From positions 1 to 64,000 of the forward strand of contig JAEZYD010000067.1 of the NCBI GenBank assembly GCA_023419375.1: 64,000 bases of DNA. Direction: 5' to 3'. Positions 43,648 through 53,193 of this stretch are shown piece after piece. Made by a program: the position numbers and the translations under genes. A model generated the notes under the pieces. It made no database searches, was not told where the DNA came from, and worked only from the letters and a program-made list of their open reading frames with translations. The stretch's first letter is position 1. Each line of letters begins with the position of its first letter. The stretch comes from Pseudomonadota bacterium (GTDB lineage Bacteria; Desulfobacterota; Desulfovibrionia; Desulfovibrionales; Desulfovibrionaceae).

Positions 43648-44256
43648 TCAGTCAAAGGCTCCGGCAAACCATGCCGTCAGCAGAAAGGAAACTGCCCAGT
43701 TGCCGATGCGCCATGTCCACGGATTGGGCAGGCGGCCCGTGCTGAACTGCCGCAGATCGCGCATAACGCCCATGACCGCGCCTATTATATGGAAGAAGAC
43801 AAAGCCGATGCCCGCAAGAAAACCAAACTGGGCAAGGCAGACCATAAAGAGGGCAAAGGTCACGCTGGCTGCAAGGCAACCAGACTGATCGTTGCCGCCC
43901 ATCCACACGCGGCCAAGGTTCATGCCGCCGAGCCCTCCGGCCTGGCCGAAGGTTCCACGGTAGAAAAATCTGCTGCGGTACTCCTGACGCCCCGACTCCG
44001 CCTGGCCTGAACCTGCGTCCGCTCCATCCCCAAAGGGGCCGAAGCCTGGGGCCGTATTCCACCCATTGCCCTGCGCTCTGGCATTGCCCTGCCCTGTTGT
44101 GTGCTGGCCGTCATTGCGCGGGCCTTCATGGTCGTGCAGAATTTCCACATCAACCACGCGCGGCGCGCCCGTCTTGCCCGCATCGCCCTCGGGCAGCGCA
44201 GCCTGTTCAGAAGTATCGGGTTGGTCGTGCCGAGGGCCGTTTGGGGGAACAGTCAT
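43648..44256 (-). CDS. Hypothetical membrane protein
   Basis: A 202-residue protein of unknown family. The N-terminal 130 residues are hydrophilic and low-complexity (Gly, Gln, Asp, Asn); the C-terminal part has two hydrophobic helices (SVTFALFMVCLAQFGFLAGIGFVFF and WAVSFLLTAWFAG) and a short soluble loop (RDLRQFSTGRLPNPW). GAGGAG precedes the ATG at 44256. It is divergent from the Sel1 gene. No function is proposed. Confidence 0.65.
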   Translation of the reverse strand: MTVPPNGPRHDQPDTSEQAALPEGDAGKTGAPRVVDVEILHDHEGPRNDGQHTTGQGNARAQGNGWNTAPGFGPFGDGADAGSGQAESGRQEYRSRFFYRGTFGQAGGLGGMNLGRVWMGGNDQSGCLAASVTFALFMVCLAQFGFLAGIGFVFFHIIGAVMGVMRDLRQFSTGRLPNPWTWRIGNWAVSFLLTAWFAGAFD

Positions 44257-44423
44257 GCAAAATCTCCTCAGAGCGCAATAAAAGGTCGGGCAAGCCCTGC
44301 GCCTGCTGTGTTTGTGCCTTCTGCCAGCTATGGCGTCAAGGGGCGGCTTGCCAACAGCCCGCGCTGGTACTACTGTCTGGCCGTGCAACTTCGGCGGCAA
44401 AGCCGGAATCAAAGGAGATGTTT

Positions 44424-45098
44424 ATGAAAAAAATAGGTTCTGCAATCCTTTTGGCCGCAGCGCTGGCCCTGGGTTCTGGAATGGGTGCTGCAGTTCAGGC
44501 GGCTCCCGCCAAAAGCGCCGAGCAAACGCTGGATGAAGCGTGGACTGCGTATAATATCGGTCAATACAACAAGGTTGTGCAGATGGTGCAGCCTCTGGCC
44601 AGCGATGGCAATCCCCGCGCTCAGGTGCTGCTGGGCCGTTGCTACGAAAACGGCCTTGGCGTGACGCAGGATATGGAAACCGCTGCCAAGTGGTTTCGCA
44701 TAGCTGCTGAGCAGAATTACGCCGAGGCGCAGGTGCAGTTGGGCTATCTGTATGAATTGGGTGCCGGGGTTCCCAAAAACGATACCGCCGTGGCCGATCT
44801 TATGAGCCGCGCTGCCTCTGCCGGCAATGCGGAAGCCCAGTTCAACCTTGCGCTTTATTACAGCCAGGGGCGGTATGGGTTTGCCAAAGATCCGGATCAG
44901 TCCTTTGTCTGGGCCAAGCGTTCTGCCGATCAAGGCTTTGCGCAGGCGCAACGTTACGTGGGCGCATGCTATGAATTTGGCGTAGGTGTGCCTGTAAATC
45001 CGTCGGAAGCCGCTGCGTGGTACAGCAAAGCAGCTGCCCAGGGGCTTGAAAAGGAAGGCAATATCTTTAACACCGAACGCGTGTACACCATGCCGTAA
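44424..45098 (+). CDS. Secreted Sel1-repeat protein
   Basis: A 224-residue protein with a signal peptide (MKKIGSAILLAAALALGSGMG, cleaved near VQA-A) and four Sel1-like/TPR repeats (GRCYENGLGVTQDMETAAKWFRIAAEQ and similar) covering residues 45-210. Sel1 proteins mediate protein-protein contacts, often in the envelope or in signalling. AAAGGAG precedes the start. It is a single gene with its own terminator. Confidence 0.9.
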   Translation: MKKIGSAILLAAALALGSGMGAAVQAAPAKSAEQTLDEAWTAYNIGQYNKVVQMVQPLASDGNPRAQVLLGRCYENGLGVTQDMETAAKWFRIAAEQNYAEAQVQLGYLYELGAGVPKNDTAVADLMSRAASAGNAEAQFNLALYYSQGRYGFAKDPDQSFVWAKRSADQGFAQAQRYVGACYEFGVGVPVNPSEAAAWYSKAAAQGLEKEGNIFNTERVYTMP

Positions 45099-45124
45099 CA
45101 GGTAACGCTTCTTTATTGCAAGAC

Positions 45125-45167
45125 GATGCCCCCGAGTTATCCTGACCGGGGGCATCTTGTTTTTTTG
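45125..45167 (+). terminator. Terminator of the Sel1 gene
   Basis: A perfect 10-bp GC-rich stem (45125-45134 with 45147-45156), a 12-nt loop and a T-rich run to 45167. It lies 26 nt after the stop. Confidence 0.88.
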
Positions 45168-45350
45168 AAAGCAATCACTGAACAGACGCTGCCCATTGCC
45201 ATAAAGGTCAGAATCATTCATGTTGAGGTGTCCGTTAGCCTTGGCTCGTACGGGCATGAATGCGTTTTGCCCTATTGCATATCCGAAGCATGACGATAAA
45301 ACTGAAAACTGCTCCTTTTTCAGCACGGGCGTCAGGTACCGGGAGGCACT

Positions 45351-47447
45351 ATGAAGCTGGGTCTTTTGACGAAGATGTCGTTGTACATCCTTATTCCATC
45401 CATGCTTGGCCTGGCCCTTGTGGCAGGCATAAGTCATCGCATGTCCGAAGACGCATTGCGAAAGCAGACCCGCCAGGATATTGCGGCCATTCTGAAAGGG
45501 CAGGAGGTGGGCCTGAACGCGGTTTTTGTATCCATGAAGGAAGCCCTTGCCCAGATTGCAGAAAATCGCCGCCTTCGCCTCTTTCTTGAAGCTTATGCCA
45601 ATGGCGCCCCCATTGACCACAACGATGAGCTTTTTCTCCACGCCCATGACGCTCTCAAGAACTTTACCGATGTGAACAGCAATATTGCCACATGCGGTCT
45701 TATTGCTCCTGACGGCAAAGTCATCATGCACAGCAAAAGGGGCGATACGCAGACGTTCAGCAGCACCATTGGCGAAGATTTTTCAAAGCGCGTCTACTTT
45801 ATCAACGGCATGAAGGGACAGGTCAGCTCTATCGGGCTGGTCAGCGTGGCCACCAAAAAAATGACCACCATCATCGGCATGCCCGTTAAGGACAAAGGCA
45901 AGATCGTAGGCGTTATTTATGGGGGCACAGACAACGACAAGCTGGCCGAAGCCACCACAAACAAGGTTGATCTTGGTGATGTGGGCTTGGCCTTTGTTAT
46001 CAATACGGAAGGCGTGATTGTACAGCACCCCGACCTGAAGCGCATCGGGCAGAAAGAAACAGGCTCGGCCTGGGTTGCGGAAGTTCTCAAAAACAAAAAG
46101 GGCCGCCTTGAATTTGTGAATGCCGAAGGGCTTGAAAAAATTCTGTATTATACAGATATGCCCGATGAAGGCTGGATATTGTGCCTGGAGCTGGACAAAA
46201 CCCTTCTTTACGAGCCCATCAGCGACATGCTGGTTAATAACGTGCTGACGGCAGTGGCTTGCGCCCTTGTGGTAGGCATAGTCATCTTTTTAAGTGTGCG
46301 CAGTATCGTGCACCTGCTTGGCGGGCTTTCCGGCATTGCCGAGGCCATTGCTGGCGGCAGGCTCGAATGCTCCACGGAGGAGGAGCGGCTGCTGCGCACC
46401 TCTGAAAAAAGAGGCGACGAGTTCAGCGTGCTTTCATTTGGCATGGAGCGCATGATGGGCAATATCAAGCGCCTGCTGGGCGAAAGCGAGGAAAAAACCG
46501 CTGCTGCGCATAAGGCCACTGAAGAAGCCCGCCAGGCAACGGAGCGCGCAGAGCAGGCCGCCATTCAGGCGGAAAACGCGCGCAAAGAGGGCATGCTCGC
46601 TGCTGCGGGGCAGCTTGAAGGCGTGGCGGATATTCTTGCTTCGGCTTCGGCGCGGCTTTCCCAGCAGATAGGGCAGTCAGAAAAGGCTGCCTCCGAATCC
46701 GCGCAGCGCCTTACCGAAGCGGCCACAGCCATGAACCAGATGAACGCCACTGTGCAGGAAGTGGCCCGCAATGCTTCGGCTGCTTCGTCCACCTCCGAGG
46801 AGACGCGCAGCAGCGCTGAAAATGGTTCAAGCATTGTGCAGCAGTCCCTGCAAAGCATCGGGCAAGTGCGCGAGATTTCGCACGGGCTCAAAAGCGACAT
46901 GGCGGAACTGAACGACCACGCTCAGGCCATTAACCGCATTATGAACGTGATCTCTGATATTGCCGACCAGACCAATCTTCTGGCCCTCAACGCCGCCATT
47001 GAGGCCGCACGCGCGGGCGATGCAGGGCGCGGTTTTGCCGTGGTGGCAGACGAAGTGCGCAAGCTGGCAGAAAAAACCATGGCTTCGACGCACGATGTGG
47101 GCAATGCCATCAAGGCCATCCAGACCAGTACGGCCAAGAGCGTGGATGTTATGGAAGTTGCCTTGCGGCAGGTGGAGGTTGCCTCCGATTTCGCCGGGCA
47201 GTCCGGCGAAGCGCTCACCCACATTGTCAACAGCGTGGAGCTTGCGGCAGATCAGGTGCGCGCCATTGCCACTGCCAGCGAGCAGCAGTCTGCCACCAGC
47301 GATGAGATCAACCAGACCATCGTGAAGATCAACGATATCTCCCTGCAGACCGCCAGGGCCATGGACGAAGCCGCTCAGGCCGTGACGGATCTTACGCGCC
47401 AGGCCAAGGCCCTGAGCGACCTGATTGCAGAAATGAAGCGGGGATAG
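45351..47447 (+). CDS. Methyl-accepting chemotaxis protein with periplasmic Cache-type sensor
   Basis: A 698-residue receptor. Transmembrane helices at about 9-26 and 295-316 bracket a double-Cache-like periplasmic domain (TCGLIAPDGKVIMHSKRGDTQ, GEDFSKRVYF, GLAFVINTEGVIVQHPDL). A short HAMP-like linker and coiled coil lead to the signalling domain, whose tip (about 537-575) reads IADQTNLLALNAAIEAARAGD and VVADEVRKLAE. No C-terminal CheR/CheB pentapeptide is present, so adaptation would depend on other receptors. The ligand is unknown, probably a small organic acid or amine. GGGAGG precedes the ATG. Confidence 0.95.
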   Translation: MKLGLLTKMSLYILIPSMLGLALVAGISHRMSEDALRKQTRQDIAAILKGQEVGLNAVFVSMKEALAQIAENRRLRLFLEAYANGAPIDHNDELFLHAHDALKNFTDVNSNIATCGLIAPDGKVIMHSKRGDTQTFSSTIGEDFSKRVYFINGMKGQVSSIGLVSVATKKMTTIIGMPVKDKGKIVGVIYGGTDNDKLAEATTNKVDLGDVGLAFVINTEGVIVQHPDLKRIGQKETGSAWVAEVLKNKKGRLEFVNAEGLEKILYYTDMPDEGWILCLELDKTLLYEPISDMLVNNVLTAVACALVVGIVIFLSVRSIVHLLGGLSGIAEAIAGGRLECSTEEERLLRTSEKRGDEFSVLSFGMERMMGNIKRLLGESEEKTAAAHKATEEARQATERAEQAAIQAENARKEGMLAAAGQLEGVADILASASARLSQQIGQSEKAASESAQRLTEAATAMNQMNATVQEVARNASAASSTSEETRSSAENGSSIVQQSLQSIGQVREISHGLKSDMAELNDHAQAINRIMNVISDIADQTNLLALNAAIEAARAGDAGRGFAVVADEVRKLAEKTMASTHDVGNAIKAIQTSTAKSVDVMEVALRQVEVASDFAGQSGEALTHIVNSVELAADQVRAIATASEQQSATSDEINQTIVKINDISLQTARAMDEAAQAVTDLTRQAKALSDLIAEMKRG

Positions 47448-47466
47448 CGCGTCCGGCATATTGTGA

Positions 47467-47506
47467 AAAGGGGCAGCCCGGCGGATTGTTGCCGGGCTGC
47501 CCCTTT
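47467..47506. terminator. Bidirectional terminator between the chemoreceptor and recJ
   Basis: A perfect 16-bp stem (47467-47482 with 47491-47506) with an 8-nt loop, A-rich on one side and T-rich on the other, between two convergent genes. Confidence 0.85.
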
Positions 47507-47534
47507 ATGCTTTTATCACAAGAAGGCTGGGCGG

Positions 47535-49268
47535 TCAGGCTGGCCGCCAGTCCTTGATGGCGATATCCACCGAGGCAATGCCGTTGTAGGTGTCTATGCG
47601 CGGGGTGTAGGCCACAAGAATATGCTTGTTGATGAGCGAGGCGGGCAGTTCGTCAGCCATGCGCCAGGCCTTTGCAGAAAGGGTAATACCGCTGGCGCCG
47701 TCTGTCAGGCGCAAAAGCACATGTTCCCTGCTGCGCCCAAGAAAAGAACGCTCCTTGACCAGCAACGGGGGCGACTGGAATACCGGCTCGGGATTGCCGG
47801 GGCCAAAGGGTTGCAACAGCTCAAGTTCCTTAAGAAAGTTGTGATCCCCTGCCAGCTTGAAGCCCAGCTCGCATTCCAGGGTGATGCTGGGAAGCAGCGG
47901 GTTGGGGCCAAGCACTTCTTCCGCCACAGCGTCGAACCGGGCGCGGAATTCCTCCAGCCTTTCCGGCGCAAGGCGCACCCCCGCCGCCTGACGGTGCCCG
48001 CCAAAGTTCAGCAGGCAGTCTGCCGTGCGGGTCAGACCGCCGTGCAGATCAAATTCGCGCACAGAGCGGCCCGAGCCTTTGAGGCTGCCCTGATCGTCGC
48101 ACACAATGATGGTGGGGCGGTAGTAATCTTCCACAATGCGCGAGGCCACAATGCCCACGATGCCGGGGTGCCAGTCCTTGCCATAGAGCACAAGGCCTGC
48201 GCGGGGCCCGCGCGACAGTATGTCTGATGCCTGCGCCTTGGCTTCTGCGTAAATGCGTTCTTCTTCCTGACGGCGGGCCAGATTGAGTTCGTCCAGCTCC
48301 TGCGCCATGCCTGCGGCGGCAACGTGATCTTTTTCGCGCAGCAGGCGCAGGGCCAGCTCGCCCTTGCCCATGCGTCCGGCGGCGTTGATGCGCGGCGCAA
48401 GACGAAAAACCGCCTGCCCGGCGCTTAACGCCGCAGCGGCGTTCATGCCGCTGGCAACTTTCAAGGCCGCCATGCCGGGCCGTTCCGCCCGCGCAATGCG
48501 GGTAAGCCCGCCGCGTACGAGCACGCGGTTTTCTCCGGTGAGGGGCATGACGTCCGCCAAGGTGCCCAGCGCCACCAGATCAAGGCAGTCGCCCATGTTG
48601 TGCTTTTTACCCGTATGCGGGGCCAAGGCGGCGTTGACGCCGCCCATAAGGTAAAAGGCCACGCCCACGCCAGCAAGGTGCGGGTAGGGCAGGTCTTCTG
48701 CGGCGAGGATGCGGGGGTTGCAGATGGCGTGGGCAGGGGGCAGTTCTTCGGGCGGCAGGTGGTGGTCTGAAACAACCACGGTCATGCCAAGTTCCCGGGC
48801 GCGCCGCACTGCCTGCACGTCTGAAATGCCGCAGTCCACCGTAAGCAGCACGCCGCAGCCCTGGGCGGCCAGAGCCTCGATGTGCGGCACGTTGAGGCCG
48901 TAGCCCTCGCTGCGCCTGTCGGGGATATGCCAGTCCGCGTGGATGCCGTGGCTTTCAAGCACATCCAGCACCAAGGTGGCTGCGGTCACGCCGTCCACGT
49001 CATAATCGCCCCAAACTGCCAGCTTTTTTCCGGCCAGCAGTTCAGAAGCCAGCAGGCTGGATGCCTCGGGCAATTGGGGCCAGCGGTCAGGGGGCGTGAG
49101 CGAATCTAGCCGGGCGGACAAAAAGGCGTCCATGGCTTCCCTTTCGGAAAGGCCACGCCGCCAGAGAATCTCAAGAAGAAGGGGCGAGATGGAGAGAGCA
49201 TCTGCCCATTGCCGGGGCGGCGTGGGGCAGATGTTTTGCACAGGCTCGCGGATCAGCCAGTTTTTCAA
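47535..49268 (-). CDS. recJ: Single-stranded-DNA exonuclease RecJ
   Basis: A 577-residue DHH-family nuclease with the metal motifs WGDYDVDGVTA, TVDCGISD, VVSDHHLPPEE and PHLAGVGVAF, plus the C-terminal DHHA1 region (LNFGGHRQAAGVRL). It degrades single strands 5' to 3' in recombination and mismatch repair. It is followed by a terminator and preceded by the TPR gene 4 nt away. Confidence 0.97.
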   Translation of the reverse strand: MKNWLIREPVQNICPTPPRQWADALSISPLLLEILWRRGLSEREAMDAFLSARLDSLTPPDRWPQLPEASSLLASELLAGKKLAVWGDYDVDGVTAATLVLDVLESHGIHADWHIPDRRSEGYGLNVPHIEALAAQGCGVLLTVDCGISDVQAVRRARELGMTVVVSDHHLPPEELPPAHAICNPRILAAEDLPYPHLAGVGVAFYLMGGVNAALAPHTGKKHNMGDCLDLVALGTLADVMPLTGENRVLVRGGLTRIARAERPGMAALKVASGMNAAAALSAGQAVFRLAPRINAAGRMGKGELALRLLREKDHVAAAGMAQELDELNLARRQEEERIYAEAKAQASDILSRGPRAGLVLYGKDWHPGIVGIVASRIVEDYYRPTIIVCDDQGSLKGSGRSVREFDLHGGLTRTADCLLNFGGHRQAAGVRLAPERLEEFRARFDAVAEEVLGPNPLLPSITLECELGFKLAGDHNFLKELELLQPFGPGNPEPVFQSPPLLVKERSFLGRSREHVLLRLTDGASGITLSAKAWRMADELPASLINKHILVAYTPRIDTYNGIASVDIAIKDWRPA

Positions 49269-49272
49269 TGCG

Positions 49273-50127
49273 TTAGCCCGCCGTTTTGGGTTTCTGCGCG
49301 GCCCCGTTTTGTGCGGCCTGAAGTGCGGCGCGTACCCCTTCTATGCGGTCGGCGGGTACGAGCTGTTTCTGAATAAGCCATGCCAGAAATTTGAGCGAGG
49401 TTTCGTGCCGGGGGGCCAGTTCAAGCGCTTTCAGCAGATAATCAACGCACTGGCCGATATCCTTGAGCTCAAGCAGCACGCGAGCCATATTCATGTACAG
49501 GTTTTCGTCAGTGGGCGAAAGTTCAAGGGCGCGCTGGTAGTATTCAAACGATTCCTGCAACATCTTGCTTTTGCGAAGATTGATGCCAAATTCATTGAAC
49601 AGGTGCTTGTGCTCTGGCTCAAACGCGGCTTCAAGTTTTACCAGGCGTTGAAAAATGTCCTGCGCCTTGGCGTTGTCGCCCCGCTCAAGATAGGTCAGCC
49701 CTATGCCAAAGTTGGCCCGCACGTTTTCTTCATCCACCTTGAGGGCGCGCGTGTATTCAAATTCGGCGGCAAAGTTCTCGCCATTTTCGCGATGTTCGTC
49801 GCCGTTATCAATGCTGCGCTGGATCTCCTGCATTTTGGGGAAAACGGAGTTGAGGTAAAATTCCGGCTCGGGCGAGAATTTGGCAATAAGCTCGTCCAGA
49901 GTGATTTTGCGCTTGGGGCCGCTCGGCACATAGTTGGTATTGAGCGGCTGGCAGTCAATTTCCTTGCCGTGCTGCTCTATAAACCAGAAAGTTTTTTGCA
50001 CGGTCTTGCGCGTGGTCGTGCCAGTACCCACCCTGCGGACTTCCTGTGTGGAGAAGACCCCGCGAACATCGGTTTTGGCGTTGCTGTGGGAATCGCCTTG
50101 CGCGTTTTTGGGCGTTTGACCGGCCAT
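49273..50127 (-). CDS. Tetratricopeptide-repeat protein
   Basis: A 284-residue cytoplasmic protein. The first 70 residues are polar (TTTRKTVQKTFWFIEQ), then at least three TPRs follow (AAEFEYTRALKVDEENVRANFGIGLTYLERGDNAKAQDIF and SFEYYQRALELSPTDENLYMNMARVLLEL). TPRs scaffold protein complexes; no partner is indicated. The start at 50127 is favoured because TGAGG lies six bases before it; a second ATG two codons upstream has no room for a ribosome site. Confidence 0.85.
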   Translation of the reverse strand: MAGQTPKNAQGDSHSNAKTDVRGVFSTQEVRRVGTGTTTRKTVQKTFWFIEQHGKEIDCQPLNTNYVPSGPKRKITLDELIAKFSPEPEFYLNSVFPKMQEIQRSIDNGDEHRENGENFAAEFEYTRALKVDEENVRANFGIGLTYLERGDNAKAQDIFQRLVKLEAAFEPEHKHLFNEFGINLRKSKMLQESFEYYQRALELSPTDENLYMNMARVLLELKDIGQCVDYLLKALELAPRHETSLKFLAWLIQKQLVPADRIEGVRAALQAAQNGAAQKPKTAG

Positions 50128-50146
50128 GCTCATCCTCAATGCTTCT

Positions 50147-50857
50147 TTATGTGTGCGCGGAGGCCATTTCCTCCGTAATCTGCCGGGCCATCGCCAGCGG
50201 GTCCGGCGCAGCCGTGATGGGCCTGCCCACAACCAGATAGTCAGCCCCTGCCGCAATGGCCAGAGCGGGCGTCATGACGCGGCGCTGGTCGCCAGCGGCG
50301 GAACCCGCAGGGCGAATCCCTGGGCAAAGGCAGCGCAGGCCGGGGCAACTGGCCTTGATGGCTGTAGCCTCATGCCCGGAGCAGACCACGCCGTCAAGCC
50401 CCCACGGCCCGGCCTGCCGGGCCAATGCCAGAGCAAAATCAGCAGGCGACGCTTCTATGCCGGGCATTTCACCGGGCGCAAAACTTGTAAGCACGGTCAC
50501 GCCAAAAATCAGGGGGCGCTGCCCGGAAACCCCGGCTGCCGCCTCTGCCGCGGCGCGGCACATGCGCTCGCCGCCCTGGCAGTGCAGGGTCAGCATGTTT
50601 ACCCCAGCCGCAGCCGCGGCTTTGACAGCCTGCGCCACTGTGTTGGGGATGTCGTAGAACTTCAGGTCAAGAAAAACGCTGAAGCCCATTGCGGACAGTT
50701 CTTCCAGCAGGCCGGGGCCAGCATGGGTGAACAGCTCCATGCCCACCTTGCACCAGGGAACCGTGCCGCGCAGTTTGCGCGCCAGCTCAAGGGCAAGCTG
50801 TTTTTCGGGCAAATCCAGAGCTACCGCCAGTTGCGGCCTGTGCTGCTGCGTAGGCAT
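50147..50857 (-). CDS. pyrF: Orotidine 5'-phosphate decarboxylase
   Basis: A 236-residue TIM-barrel enzyme with the catalytic DLKFYDIPNTVAQAV, CSGHEATAIKA, CPGIRPAGSAAGDQRRVMTPALAIAAGADYLVVGRPI. It makes UMP in pyrimidine synthesis. It lies 19 nt upstream of the TPR gene on the minus strand. Confidence 0.97.
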   Translation of the reverse strand: MPTQQHRPQLAVALDLPEKQLALELARKLRGTVPWCKVGMELFTHAGPGLLEELSAMGFSVFLDLKFYDIPNTVAQAVKAAAAAGVNMLTLHCQGGERMCRAAAEAAAGVSGQRPLIFGVTVLTSFAPGEMPGIEASPADFALALARQAGPWGLDGVVCSGHEATAIKASCPGLRCLCPGIRPAGSAAGDQRRVMTPALAIAAGADYLVVGRPITAAPDPLAMARQITEEMASAHT

Positions 50858-51019
50858 GTTGCTTCCTGTTCTGCTGCTCGCGGCCAGTAACCCGGCTGTA
50901 CGAACAAAATATTCGGTTTAAGGTCTTTTGCCCCAATACACATGCCGTGTTGGGTGGGGGGCGTATCATTCTTGCTGGCGGTCTGCGGAGCAGCCCAGAG
51001 CAGAATCTGTCAGTACTGG

Positions 51020-51075
51020 CCAGCGCGCATCAGCCAGCGCGCATCAGCCAGAGCGCGCCAGCCAGAGCACATCAG
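51020..51075. repeat. Four tandem 14-bp repeats
   Basis: Units 51020-51033 and 51034-51047 are identical (CCAGCGCGCATCAG); 51048-51061 and 51062-51075 are variants (CCAGAGCGCGCCAG, CCAGAGCACATCAG). The fourth unit overlaps the gmk stop codon, so the array is the immediate 3' end of gmk. Confidence 0.9.
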
Positions 51076-51680
51076 CGGTTGAGAATCTCATCCAGCAGGT
51101 GCGGATTGCGCGCAGGTGCAAGCCCCGCCGCCACGTACACCGCCCGCAGGGTATCATAGGCCTGATCCAGATTGTCGTTTACAATGACAGAATCATACCA
51201 GCGGGCCTGAAGAATCTCTGACCTCGCGTTGACAAGGCGGCGCGCGATGGTCGGCTCGTCATCCAGCCCGCGCCCGCGCAAACGGTTTTCAAGCTCGTGC
51301 AGGCTGGGGGGCAGAATAAAGGCGAACGTGGCTTCTGAAAGGGAAAGCTTGAGCTGCGCCGCACCCTGCACGTCAATGTCAAAAAGCACATCCTGGCCCT
51401 GATGCAGTTTTTCCTTCACCGGGCCCAGCGGCGTACCATAAAAATTGCCGTGCACCTCGGCCCATTCTGCAAAATAGCCCTGCACGCGCCTTTGCTCGAA
51501 TTCTTCGTGGCTCAGAAAAATATAATCCTCGCCGTCCACTTCGCCCTGACGCGGTTGCCGCGTCGTGCACGAAACCGAGTAGCCAATATGTGGAAATTCC
51601 GCCAGCAGGCGTTTGACCAGCGTGGTCTTGCCTGCGCCAGACGGTGCGCTCAGCACCAGTGCTATGCCTTCGCGGGGCAT
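51072..51680 (-). CDS. gmk: Guanylate kinase
   Basis: A 202-residue P-loop kinase with LSAPSGAGKTTL, the GMP-binding SCTTRQPRQGEVDGEDY and the core DVLFDIDVQGAAQL. It phosphorylates GMP to GDP. Its ATG overlaps the DUF370 stop by one base, in the order yicC, DUF370, gmk. The 3' end runs into a tandem repeat array. Confidence 0.97.
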   Translation of the reverse strand: MPREGIALVLSAPSGAGKTTLVKRLLAEFPHIGYSVSCTTRQPRQGEVDGEDYIFLSHEEFEQRRVQGYFAEWAEVHGNFYGTPLGPVKEKLHQGQDVLFDIDVQGAAQLKLSLSEATFAFILPPSLHELENRLRGRGLDDEPTIARRLVNARSEILQARWYDSVIVNDNLDQAYDTLRAVYVAAGLAPARNPHLLDEILNR

Positions 51681-51934
51681 TAGTCCCCTTCCTCTTGCGC
51701 AAAGCGCTGACTGATTGTTTCCGGCTGGATGGAGGAAAGTATGACGTGGTTTGAGTCCGTCACCAGGATGGAGCGCGTTTTGCGTCCTTGGGTGGCGTCA
51801 ATGAGTCTTCCCTCTGCCCGCGCGTCTTCACGAAGGCGTTTCATGGGCGAGGATGCAGGGCTGACAATGCCCACAACCCGGCCCGCCAGCACATAGTTGC
51901 CAAAACCAATGTTGATGAGACGTTCGCGAGGCAT
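51680..51934 (-). CDS. DUF370 (RemA-like) protein
   Basis: An 84-residue protein matching the DUF370/RemA family: LINIGFGNYVLAGRVVGIVSP and DATQGRKTRSILVTDSNHVILS. In Bacillus RemA is a DNA-binding regulator of matrix genes; in Desulfovibrio the gene sits between yicC and gmk and its role is unknown. The start at 51934 lies immediately after the yicC stop. Confidence 0.9.
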   Translation of the reverse strand: MPRERLINIGFGNYVLAGRVVGIVSPASSPMKRLREDARAEGRLIDATQGRKTRSILVTDSNHVILSSIQPETISQRFAQEEGD

Positions 51935-51936
51935 GT

Positions 51937-52818
51937 TTATTCCAGATTCTGAACCTGCTCGCGGCATTTTTCCAGTTCGTTTTTAAAATCAACCACCATG
52001 CGCGAAAGCTGCACATCCGGCAGTTTGTTGCCGCAGGTATTGATCTCGCGGAAGCACTCCTGCAAGGTAAAGTCGAGCCGCCGCCCGGCATCGCCGCCGG
52101 TTTGCAGCAGATCGTGCAGGCGCGCCAGATGCGTGTTGAGCCGCGTGAGCTCTTCGCTCACATCCAGCCGGTCCGCCAGAATGACGGATTCCTGCAAAAA
52201 GCGGCCTTCTTCCAGCTCCTGCCCGTTCTGGGACAGGGCTTCGCTCAGGCGTTCGCGCAGGGCATTGGCGCGTTCTTCCTTGATGTTGGGAGCGCGCTCG
52301 GCAATAAGGCCTGTCCATTCTTCCATGCGCAGAATTCGGGAGTGCATGTCGGTGGCAAGGGCACGGCCTTCGGCGGAGCGGGCCTCGTTCCAGTCTTCCA
52401 GCGCAAGGGCCAGACCTTCTTCAAGGCAACGGGCGGTATCTTCGTCCAGCTCCTCGCCGCTGTCGCCCCAGAGAGAAGGGATCTGCAGCAGTGCGTTGAA
52501 GTCGGGAACATAAGCCTCGCCGCGCGCATCAGCCAGTGCCTGCAAATTATCGAGCATGGCAGCGGCCTGCACCATGTCAAAACGCATGGCGGGGGTGTTG
52601 CCCGGCGCGTATTGCAAGACCAGGCTCACATCCACGCGCCCGCGCGAGGCATAGCGCCGCACCACTTTTTCAAGGCGCGGTTCAAGACTGCGTATAGAGA
52701 GAGGCAAACGCCACTTGAGGTCAAGATGGCGACTGTTGACGCTTTTAACCTCCCACTGCTGGGTGGTGTAGTCGTTTTCCACCAGGCAGCGGCCAAAGCC
52801 AGTCATGCTACGGAGCAT
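51937..52818 (-). CDS. yicC: YicC-family endoribonuclease
   Basis: A 293-residue protein starting MLRSMTGFGRC and ending with the DUF1732 region (GRRLDFTLQECFREINTCGNKLPD). YicC proteins are metal-dependent RNases. The start at 52818 follows AGGAAGG. It heads the small operon yicC-DUF370-gmk. Confidence 0.93.
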   Translation of the reverse strand: MLRSMTGFGRCLVENDYTTQQWEVKSVNSRHLDLKWRLPLSIRSLEPRLEKVVRRYASRGRVDVSLVLQYAPGNTPAMRFDMVQAAAMLDNLQALADARGEAYVPDFNALLQIPSLWGDSGEELDEDTARCLEEGLALALEDWNEARSAEGRALATDMHSRILRMEEWTGLIAERAPNIKEERANALRERLSEALSQNGQELEEGRFLQESVILADRLDVSEELTRLNTHLARLHDLLQTGGDAGRRLDFTLQECFREINTCGNKLPDVQLSRMVVDFKNELEKCREQVQNLE

Positions 52819-52932
52819 AGCTTCCTTCCTGCTAAAGATATGCGTCAGTGTAGAGCAAGGGGCTTGCGAATGCAACAAATGCCCTTGGCCCGGCGCTGTT
52901 GGTATGCATTTTTTATTTTTAAAATCAGTGCA

Positions 52933-53193
52933 TTATGCCTGCGATCCGCTGGAATTTCCGCTGCAGCCGCCGCAGCCGCCACCAGCGGCGCATGAGGGGG
53001 GCATGCCCTTGCCCATGGGGCGCACAGGGCCGGGCTTGTAGGGGAAAGCCCCGGTTTTCAGCGGGCTGGGCACGCACATCTGCTTTTCTGTGGCGGGGGA
53101 GTTGCACTTGGGGCAGGCGGGAACTTCGTCGCCAAAAACGAGATCTTCAAATTTATTGCCGCAGGCCGTGCAGACAAAATCGTACATGGGCAT
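52933..53193 (-). CDS. FmdB-family zinc-ribbon protein
   Basis: An 86-residue protein with the start MPMYDFVCTACGNKFEDL and a second pair CPKCNSP, which is the FmdB regulatory zinc ribbon. The tail is Pro/Gly-rich and ends with a Cys/Gly cluster (GGGCGGCSG). The family is named after a putative regulator of formamidase; its role here is not known. GAGAATAATC with an AGGAG just upstream supports the start at 53193. Confidence 0.88.
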   Translation of the reverse strand: MPMYDFVCTACGNKFEDLVFGDEVPACPKCNSPATEKQMCVPSPLKTGAFPYKPGPVRPMGKGMPPSCAAGGGCGGCSGNSSGSQA

